DNA from: Gammaproteobacteria bacterium
Lineage (GTDB): Bacteria; Pseudomonadota; Gammaproteobacteria; Ga0077536
DNA length: 6,349 nt
Assembly (NCBI GenBank): GCA_003540955.1
Contig: DPMX01000020.1
Span: 7,232 to 13,580 of the forward strand
Reading direction: 5' to 3'
This document shows, piece by piece, positions 1 through 5,134 of this stretch. Made by a program: the position numbers and the translations under genes. Under the pieces are notes generated by a model. That model saw only the letters and a list, made by a program, of their open reading frames with translations. It searched no databases and had not been told where the DNA came from. Position 1 is the first letter of the stretch, and the number at the start of each line of letters is the position of its first letter.

Positions 1-164
1 GACGCTCCCATCGTCGTTGCCGCCGATCGGATGGAGTCAATCACCCCCATAGCGAAATCCGGCGGCGTCGACAGGACCTTGCCGATATAGACAGTGCCAT
101 CACTCGCCGCAATAACAGTATCGGTGCAAGTGCCGCCGACATCGGTTGCCACCGTGTATGACAT
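1..164 (-). CDS. Hydantoinase/oxoprolinase family protein (HyuA-type), N-terminal fragment
   Basis: Only the first 54 codons are in the window; the gene continues past the left edge. The protein begins MSYTVATDVGGTCTD, the amino-terminal phosphate-binding motif of the hydantoinase A/5-oxoprolinase/acetone carboxylase beta family (usual form DxGGTFTD, here D8-V-G-G-T-C-T-D15). It is followed by the family's typical TVYIGKVLSTPPDFAMGV stretch (residues 24-41), a short beta hairpin leading to K29 and the S/TTP motif. Members are ATP-dependent cytoplasmic enzymes that open cyclic amides (hydantoins, 5-oxoproline) or, with partner subunits, carboxylate ketones. The specific reaction cannot be told from this fragment. 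The ATG at 164 is chosen because the motif sits at its usual distance from the start and no upstream in-frame ATG, GTG or TTG occurs before the TGA at 258-260. No clear Shine-Dalgarno sequence precedes it. Cys13 in place of the usual Phe is a small oddity. Confidence 0.85.
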   Translation of the reverse strand, partial: MSYTVATDVGGTCTDTVIAASDGTVYIGKVLSTPPDFAMGVIDSIRSAATTMGA

Positions 165-171
165 AGGACTA

Positions 172-185
172 GCTGCGTTTGCAGC
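172..185 (-). promoter_or_regulatory. Small hairpin at the ribosome-binding position of the hyuA-like gene
   Basis: GCTGC-GTTT-GCAGC forms a 5-base-pair stem with a 4-base loop. It ends 7 bases upstream of the ATG at 164, where a Shine-Dalgarno sequence would normally lie, and none is visible. It could influence translation initiation of the hyuA-like gene, or simply be a chance short inverted repeat; a 5-base stem is weak evidence. Confidence 0.2.
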
Positions 186-290
186 CCTCGGTTTTGTAAT
201 AAGACACCAGGATAACCGTACACCCGTCGGAATGGAACTCCACCTCGCGCGATCGGCTCACTAGCAATCGCTCATCAATATCGGACACCA

Positions 291-549
291 ATGGTATACA
301 CACGAACGCACCAAAAAAGCAATAACGGCTATAGCACTCCTGTTCTTTCCGGCCTATACGGCAGACCGCCTTGCGAATACCGCGCTACGAGAGGTTCATA
401 AAGGACCAGCGAACGTGCGCTTCAGCACATCCCCGGCCGATGAGGTCGCGGAAATCGCTGTTAGGAAAGTTATTGGCGGTTTTTATTACCACACCGATTT
501 CACGCTGGGCGGTGGCAGAATACTACATAACTATATCTCGAACGGCTGA
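291..549 (+). pseudogene. Possible small exported protein, frameshifted in an A6 run
   Basis: A plus-strand frame is open from 265 to the TGA at 547-549 but has no ATG, GTG or TTG before its hydrophobic segment. An ATG at 291 lies in a neighbouring frame. Removing one A from the A6 run at 313-318 joins the two and gives about 85 residues beginning MVYTRTHQKAITAIALLFF, then PAYTA and DRLANTALREV. That is a textbook-looking Sec signal peptide: basic n-region, hydrophobic core, PAYTA before a likely signal-peptidase cut. The remaining sequence (PADEVAEIAVRKVIGGFYYH, ending NYISNG) has ordinary protein-like composition. I do not recognise the family. It would end 15 bases short of the convergent large-subunit stop codon. 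Options are a recently broken gene, a sequencing or assembly error in the homopolymer, programmed slippage, or chance openness. The Shine-Dalgarno match (GGAC at 283-286) is poor. Confidence 0.35.
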
Positions 550-564
550 CTGGCAACGATCACC

Positions 565-2829
565 CTAGTCCAATAACGGTTTTTTTCCGATAAACCGATC
601 GAGCACATTTTTAGTGATCTGCGATACGTTATTCTCGTAGCTGTTATGTGACAAAGAGCCTGACCAGGCGATCGAGCTCGTAGCAAACAGCCCGCCACCG
701 TTCGAGGTTGGATAGAACACCATGTCCGCTCTAACCATCGGGCTTTCGTGTCCACCAAGTCCGGGATAGTTGATCAAGAGTTCTTCGCAGACCACGAGGT
801 AGATGTCAGTATGTTTTTCCGACGACGCGAGGATATACGCACCCGGGGGTGTTCCAAGGCTCGTATCAGCGCGATCGAGTTCGAGGCCCGCGGCGCCCCC
901 GCCGACAAGCCCGAAATCGCCGATCCGTTCGTTCTTACCTACGCCGTCCATAATCCAGCGGATCTCTTTCTTGTAACTGTCGGGTTTGCGCGCATAATAG
1001 GACGAGATATCGAACCCCTGAGCGCTGAATCCTGTGCCAACAATACGCTGTGGTGCCCGTCCGTTACGTCGCCATAACCCGCCATACTCTCCGGTAAATG
1101 AATGATAATACTCGCCCGTCCGTGCTTCCCAGGCGCGAATCCCACCTTCCGCGCGACGTACTTCCATCACCCCCGGCAATTCTGAATGATAGGCGATACG
1201 CCAATACCAACCATTGCCACCTAGATACATCAGTCGACCCCCAGTTTGCTGATAGGCATCCATCGCATCCCACATTTGACGCGATTGATATTCGGGGTGC
1301 GACGACGAGAGCACGGCGTCATATCCCGCTATCGCCGCTAAGCCGTCCCGATGCAATTCCTCATCTGTCACTACGTCATATTCATAGCCCAACGCCTCTA
1401 GCCAGGCGATGATGTGGGTATCGGCATTAAACTGCCAGAGTGCGGATCCCTTACCACCAATCCACGCACGACACTTTGGTCGCATATTCAAGATCGGACG
1501 TAGACGAGACGAGTAGCAGATCCCCGATCCATCACTGTGAGTATCGTAACAGCTCGCACCGTACTCGCGATGTTCATGGCGATAGATGTCTTGCCGATCA
1601 TGCTCCAACAAGCGTCCGCTCAAGAGTTGCGCGATAGGGACATCTACGGCCATGTGTTCGTTGGCATAAGCCATATAACTACCCGTGGGTAGTAAAAAGC
1701 ATATTTTCGAGGTCGCTGTGCCGCGCGGCGGTAGGATCGCAAACGGGACATAATCTTCAGAGTCGCCATCATCGCCGCAACGAAGACGTGCAGCATATAA
1801 GCCACTTTTCAGTTTCTTAGGTACGACTAGCGAAAAATCGACTTCCCAACCGGCATCGTAGAGATCATCGTCGTGAAAATGAATCGCACCATATTGTTCA
1901 GGCTGATGTCTCCAGGACATCTCATCACCGCTCCAATTCCACCCAGTCATACCTCGCGCTGGAAGGTTGACAATCTCCCCGTGCAACCGATTTTCCGTGA
2001 TATCCCGCACACAAGTTCCGGTAATGTCTACCGAAAAATCCCACGCTGCGACAACATCATCCGTCAGGGCACTCGGAACGACATTCCTTTTTAGCGCCTC
2101 CATTTCACTCAGATCAAGCGCGCGTGAGGCAATCCTCGGGCTGTCAATCTTGCCGTTGTAGTGATGCTGGCAGACAATGCGCCCCTTGTCATGGCGCAGA
2201 AATTGGGCGCCCAGAGTGACTAAATAGTTATGTAAGGGAGATTTACCGAACTTCGCGATGCGTGTCTGCCGCGCCTGGTCATTGCAACCAACATGCGTGT
2301 GTAACGGTTCTTGTATCAGCTGGATCGTTTTGGTTTTAGCATCGAAACTTGCTGCAATAAAATACCACTCCTGCGTAAGTAACGGCTTACCCGTCGCAAA
2401 TGTTTGCACTTTACCTTTGCCAGCACCCAGGGTTAGGCCAACACCGCCGTTATCCGCTTCGATTATCAACTGTGCACCGCTCTGCTCGACGTGAGACCAA
2501 TTAGAGATGACCGTTTGTCGACCTTTCTCCGGTGTTGTTGGCCAAATGAAAGCCTGAAGGGTGAAACTTTGCAGTCGATTGAATACCTCGGCGTTACCGA
2601 TCTCCACAAATGAACCCGCGTGAATCCGCTGCCTGCGCCCCTTATATGTTCCACTTACAGCCGTTCGGATCACTTTTTCCTTGTAACCCGGGCCATCCGG
2701 GTTCGTATCGCCACAAATCAGCTTAACGATGTCTGCCTTAAATGATTTAGAAACGCAGTTGACCATGAAATTAATCGTTTCACCTGGAGCCACGCTCACT
2801 TGATCTGCGTACGCAGTTATCTTCATCAT
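565..2829 (-). CDS. N,N-dimethylformamidase-like large (beta) subunit
   Basis: At 754 residues this is close to the 762 I recall for the Paracoccus/Alcaligenes dimethylformamidase large subunit (DmfA2), which hydrolyses N,N-dimethylformamide to dimethylamine and formate using a mononuclear iron held by two tyrosines and a glutamate. Seen in sequence: no signal peptide; an amino-terminal beta-rich segment (1-60); a LamG/concanavalin-like domain (about 68-250, with SFTLQAFIWP and EWYFIAASFD strands); and the family C-terminal domain (about 370-745). In it, GSYMAYANEH (383-392), SCYDTH (426-431), SSSHPEYQSRQMW (508-520), YLGGNGWYW (535-543) and GGGAAGLELDR (643-653) stand out. H511, E513, N539 and E650 align by offsets of 7-8 with H519, E521, N547 and E657 of the Paracoccus enzyme as I remember its numbering; Y388 and Y428 are the likeliest iron tyrosines. 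Start: ATG at 2829, immediately followed by a second ATG; a weak AGAGAG lies upstream. It follows the small subunit by 43 bases. The true substrate may be another amide. Confidence 0.9.
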   Translation of the reverse strand: MMKITAYADQVSVAPGETINFMVNCVSKSFKADIVKLICGDTNPDGPGYKEKVIRTAVSGTYKGRRQRIHAGSFVEIGNAEVFNRLQSFTLQAFIWPTTPEKGRQTVISNWSHVEQSGAQLIIEADNGGVGLTLGAGKGKVQTFATGKPLLTQEWYFIAASFDAKTKTIQLIQEPLHTHVGCNDQARQTRIAKFGKSPLHNYLVTLGAQFLRHDKGRIVCQHHYNGKIDSPRIASRALDLSEMEALKRNVVPSALTDDVVAAWDFSVDITGTCVRDITENRLHGEIVNLPARGMTGWNWSGDEMSWRHQPEQYGAIHFHDDDLYDAGWEVDFSLVVPKKLKSGLYAARLRCGDDGDSEDYVPFAILPPRGTATSKICFLLPTGSYMAYANEHMAVDVPIAQLLSGRLLEHDRQDIYRHEHREYGASCYDTHSDGSGICYSSRLRPILNMRPKCRAWIGGKGSALWQFNADTHIIAWLEALGYEYDVVTDEELHRDGLAAIAGYDAVLSSSHPEYQSRQMWDAMDAYQQTGGRLMYLGGNGWYWRIAYHSELPGVMEVRRAEGGIRAWEARTGEYYHSFTGEYGGLWRRNGRAPQRIVGTGFSAQGFDISSYYARKPDSYKKEIRWIMDGVGKNERIGDFGLVGGGAAGLELDRADTSLGTPPGAYILASSEKHTDIYLVVCEELLINYPGLGGHESPMVRADMVFYPTSNGGGLFATSSIAWSGSLSHNSYENNVSQITKNVLDRFIGKKPLLD

Positions 2830-2872
2830 TGAATCAACTCTCTAGTTGGATCTAGTATCGCCGGAGGTTCAA

Positions 2873-3199
2873 TCACTTCACTAACGTTTCGCCGGTCAAG
2901 GCTTTCCACCGTAATTTGAATACGTGCCATTCAGCGTCAACCAAGTTCGTAAAACGCTGTGGTAGCAACTTAACCGGCTCACCTCTTACCCCGGTGGTTT
3001 TTGCTAGTTGCCACTGCCGATTTGGATCTAGAACAACTAAGCAATGCTTACCCGCCATCGGGACACTACGGAGACGATTTAACAATCGTTGGAGATCGGG
3101 ACTATGGTGCCCGATCGGATTCTGTTTGAATTCCTCGATGAGGAGCCGATCATCCGCCGTCGGAAAATAATTTTCCTGGGCGTCTTTGTACTTTGCCAT
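2873..3199 (-). CDS. N,N-dimethylformamidase-like small (alpha) subunit
   Basis: A 108-residue protein directly upstream of the large subunit on the same strand, matching the gene order small-then-large known for dimethylformamidase operons (DmfA1-DmfA2). Motifs that match the small subunit as I recall it are NPIGHHSPDLQRL (27-39; family pattern NPxGxxHSPxLQR), a central W63, the turn GVRGEPV (70-76) and AEWHVFKLRW (89-98) near the end. In the characterised enzyme this small helical chain packs on the large subunit and is needed for activity but holds no iron ligand. Length is shorter than the roughly 132 residues of the Paracoccus chain, the deficit falling at the amino end. The ATG at 3199 is well supported by a GGAGG 7 bases upstream. 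With a 43-base spacer and no terminator visible, it is very probably co-transcribed with the large subunit. Confidence 0.85.
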   Translation of the reverse strand: MAKYKDAQENYFPTADDRLLIEEFKQNPIGHHSPDLQRLLNRLRSVPMAGKHCLVVLDPNRQWQLAKTTGVRGEPVKLLPQRFTNLVDAEWHVFKLRWKALTGETLVK

Positions 3200-3206
3200 C
3201 GTCTGT

Positions 3207-3211
3207 CCTCC
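3207..3211 (-). promoter_or_regulatory. Strong Shine-Dalgarno site of the small subunit
   Basis: GGAGG (within GGGGAGG) on the minus strand, 7 bases before the ATG at 3199. It fixes this start and is the best ribosome-binding site in the window, clearly stronger than that of the large subunit, suggesting high translation of the small chain. Confidence 0.8.
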
Positions 3212-3240
3212 CCGACAATTAATGAAAGTGGTGGAATCCT

Positions 3241-3246
3241 AGTATA
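3241..3246 (-). promoter_or_regulatory. Candidate -10 element for the dimethylformamidase-like operon
   Basis: TATACT on the minus strand is a one-mismatch -10 hexamer ending about 41 bases upstream of the small-subunit ATG, which would leave a leader of about 34 bases containing the GGAGG. No good -35 hexamer lies at 16-18 bases (the 17-base position reads GGTGCG), as expected for an activator-dependent promoter or a false match. Confidence 0.4.
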
Positions 3247-3294
3247 CCTTGCACCCCAAGCGACGCACCTAAACGTGAAGGTACAGAACCGCCA

Positions 3295-3313
3295 AATTAA
3301 ATTTAACTTAATT
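3295..3313. promoter_or_regulatory. AT-rich inverted repeat upstream of the dimethylformamidase-like promoter
   Basis: AATTAA-N7-TTAATT, a perfect 6-base inverted repeat with a 7-base centre (and an inner TTAAATTTAA palindrome at 3297-3306). Its centre lies about 70 bases upstream of the start point predicted from the TATACT element, a usual position for an activator dimer. With the weak -35 this is a plausible operator, but AT-rich palindromes also arise by chance. No regulator gene is in the window. Confidence 0.3.
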
Positions 3314-3444
3314 CTGAAACCGTCAGCATCTTCCTTCCTTTTCGTCGCCACAATCAATTAACGCATCGACATCGTCAAGCTATAAGCGGGAAAAGTTTAA
3401 ATTCGACTGGAACAAGCATTTCGCTAACGCTGGCGAGGCCTAGT

Positions 3445-4320
3445 TCATTCTTGTACATCACGCACAACAGTTTGCTCGCCGGTGGTGCCACGATTCAAAC
3501 GATTCTTAGTCATATCGGCTTCATACGGTTGACCAAAGCGCTGCCACATGTCAGGACCAATGGCAGTTAAACCACCATCGATCGTAATCGCTTCACCCGT
3601 GACGAAGCGTGAATCGTCGCATGCCAGGTATACAACCGTTCCAGCAATATCGTTCCCCGTCCCGTGGTCAGGCCATGGTTGCAATCCGTCGAGATGCGCA
3701 CCGGCTTGCTCCGTCGACACCTTTGGCGATTTTGTCAACCCCGTCAGAATAAACCCTGGGCAAATCGAATTGACTCGAACACGGTCATCGGCAAGCTGAA
3801 CCGAGGCACTCTTGGTCATGTTGATTACCGACGCCTTAGCTGCAGAATAGGCCAAAGGGCCGCAACCACCGCTGAGGCCGGCAACCGAGGCCGTATTGAT
3901 AATTACGCCACCCTCGCCTTGTCGCCGAAATATACGTGCGGCGTGTTTGATACCGAAAAACACGCCTTTTACGAGCACATCGAAAGTGTAATCCCATTCG
4001 TCCTCTTCTACGTCCCAAATTGGCCCGATCACCCCACCTACACCGGCGTTATTGAATACGATGTCAAGTTGACCAAATCTGTCGCATGCACATTCAATCA
4101 TCGACTTAACGTCCGACTCGCTAGCGACATCGACCTTTAAAAAACACACGTTGTCACCCCAGCCGGCAGCACTCGCAAGAGCTAACGTTTGCTCACCCTG
4201 TTCAGCATTGAAATCGGCGACCACGACGTGCGCTCCTTCCTCTAACATCCTCAAAACTGTATCCCGCCCCATCCCACCGGCACCGCCTGTAACGATCGCA
4301 ACTTTGTCTTTGAGTCTCAT
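3445..4320 (-). CDS. Short-chain dehydrogenase/reductase (classical SDR, probably NAD-dependent)
   Basis: A 291-residue cytoplasmic Rossmann-fold oxidoreductase. Visible motifs: TGGAGGMG (11-18, TGxxxGxG cofactor loop), D36 at the end of the second strand (VVVADF), which usually selects NAD over NADP, DV at 64-65, NNAG (90-93), the catalytic S145 (INTASVAGL), Y158 and K162 in YSAAK, the PG of ICPGF (188-189) and VTGEAITIDGG (240-250). The fourth catalytic-tetrad residue, normally Asn in a VNxxGVF-like helix, reads Leu116 here (DVLVKGVFFG). The carboxyl tail runs about 40 residues past IDGG, longer than the common 250-260-residue SDR, and probably shapes the substrate pocket. The start at 4320 is backed by GGAG 10 bases upstream (4331-4334). 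It is on the same strand as the dimethylformamidase-like pair but 245 bases away, so it may be a separate transcript. The alcohol or ketone substrate is unknown. Confidence 0.9.
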   Translation of the reverse strand: MRLKDKVAIVTGGAGGMGRDTVLRMLEEGAHVVVADFNAEQGEQTLALASAAGWGDNVCFLKVDVASESDVKSMIECACDRFGQLDIVFNNAGVGGVIGPIWDVEEDEWDYTFDVLVKGVFFGIKHAARIFRRQGEGGVIINTASVAGLSGGCGPLAYSAAKASVINMTKSASVQLADDRVRVNSICPGFILTGLTKSPKVSTEQAGAHLDGLQPWPDHGTGNDIAGTVVYLACDDSRFVTGEAITIDGGLTAIGPDMWQRFGQPYEADMTKNRLNRGTTGEQTVVRDVQE

Positions 4321-4458
4321 CTAAGTTCTTCTCCGAGATAGTCAAGTTCAACGAGGGTATCAATTAGAGCGTGATGATACATCCTCAAGGGGGCGCACTA
4401 GACAACATCAACGTGCATCGTGCAGCATGGCGCTAACCACAACTACACACTACACCTT

Positions 4459-4462
4459 GGAG
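4459..4462 (+). promoter_or_regulatory. Shine-Dalgarno site deciding the CopD-like start
   Basis: GGAG lies 8 bases before the ATG at 4471. The frame is also open upstream to a GTG at 4420, but that start has no ribosome-binding site and would add 17 polar, His/Asn-rich residues before the first membrane helix, so 4471 is preferred. Confidence 0.65.
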
Positions 4463-4470
4463 CCTCAACT

Positions 4471-4926
4471 ATGCTATTCGCAATCACCGCGCACATTCTG
4501 GCAGCTATTATCTGGGTCGGCGGAATGTTCTTTGCCTATGTTTGCCTACGTCCAAGTCTGCCCGGGATCCTAAAACCACCGCAGCCAGCGCAACTGTGGC
4601 AAGCCGTTCTCGGACGTTTCTTTAGTTGGGTGTGGGGTGCGATCATTGTCCTCTTCACGACAGGCCTATGGATGGGCACTACCCGTTACGGAGGATTCCT
4701 AGAATGGCCCCACTGGCTACTAACGATGTTCTGTTTAGCGATAACCATGTCGGTGTTATTTATGCATGTATTTTACGCACCGTTTAAACGCCTGCAGCAA
4801 GCACTCAATTCAAACAACTTAGCTATGGCCGTCAGGAGCATCGGACAGATCCGTCGTCTGGTTGGGGTAAACCTATGCTTAGGCTTAGTTGTTGCCGTAG
4901 TTGGCGCCGCCGGAAGATATCTGTAG
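4471..4926 (+). CDS. CopD-like four-helix integral membrane protein
   Basis: A 151-residue, strongly hydrophobic protein with four predicted membrane segments: about 4-24, 52-70, 81-103 and 129-149. The first carries the HxxxxxxWVGGMFFAY pattern (H8, W15, G17, G18) typical of small CopD-family/DUF-type inner-membrane proteins, which are distantly related to HemJ. Other histidines near membrane faces are H81 (WPHW) and H99 (LFMHVFY). CopD relatives have been linked to copper handling and some four-helix relatives to haem binding, but nothing here demonstrates either, so I call family only. It is divergent from the SDR gene (150 bases between the two starts) and 208 bases upstream of rhlB on the same strand. 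No associated copC or copper-binding motif is visible. Confidence 0.75.
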   Translation: MLFAITAHILAAIIWVGGMFFAYVCLRPSLPGILKPPQPAQLWQAVLGRFFSWVWGAIIVLFTTGLWMGTTRYGGFLEWPHWLLTMFCLAITMSVLFMHVFYAPFKRLQQALNSNNLAMAVRSIGQIRRLVGVNLCLGLVVAVVGAAGRYL

Positions 4927-5124
4927 GCTCTGCCCCTTTGAGACTTGTTCAGGTACAATCACTACATCACGGCCGATTGAGATGGACGGATTGCAATCCA
5001 AGCCGATCCCCAACCAACGTACCCTGACCCTAAATCGCCTGCCAATGACACGCGCAAGAATCGGGACTAGACCGCGTTGAACAAAACAAAGTGGTCGTTT
5101 GAGTGCTGTTTCATGCGCAAGGCC

Positions 5125-5129
5125 GGGAG
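5125..5129 (+). promoter_or_regulatory. Shine-Dalgarno site deciding the rhlB GTG start
   Basis: GGGAG sits 5 bases before GTG at 5135. No ATG is available in this frame between the upstream stop (5078-5080) and the conserved amino terminus; the only other option is a TTG at 5099 without a ribosome-binding site. Confidence 0.6.
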
Positions 5130-5134
5130 CCAAA

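Larger units (their letters stand above)
165..564. other. 400-base gap between hyuA-like start and dimethylformamidase-like large subunit
   Basis: No intact conventional gene lies here. The stretch should carry the leader and promoter of the leftward hyuA-like gene and the 3' end of the large-subunit transcript, but I found no convincing -35/-10 pair and no hairpin with a T tract. What it does hold is a small hairpin just upstream of the hyuA-like start (172-185) and a plus-strand reading frame with a signal-peptide-like beginning (291-549), both listed separately. A second overlapping plus-strand frame (371-568, TTG start) has an unremarkable composition and looks like a shadow. Confidence 0.6.

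Noticed and set aside
371..568. Plus-strand 65-codon frame with a TTG start
   Set aside because: Overlaps the better signal-peptide frame, runs into the large-subunit stop codon, and has an Arg/Ser/Thr-rich shadow-like composition with no ribosome-binding site.
3089..3361. Plus-strand 90-codon frame and the matching minus-strand 92-codon frame at 3079-3357
   Set aside because: Both overlap the well-supported small-subunit gene in other frames and run into its promoter region; composition is not convincing.
3421..3436. Hairpin TCGC-N8-GCGA just after the SDR stop as a terminator
   Set aside because: Only four base pairs and no T tract on the transcribed strand; not enough to call termination.
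4420..4470. Extended CopD-like start at GTG 4420
   Set aside because: It adds a polar His/Asn-rich stretch not expected before the first membrane helix and has no Shine-Dalgarno; the ATG at 4471 has GGAG 8 bases upstream.
4954..4959. TACAAT as a -10 element for rhlB
   Set aside because: It matches five of six bases, but no -35-like hexamer occurs at 16-18 bases and it would leave a leader of about 170 bases.
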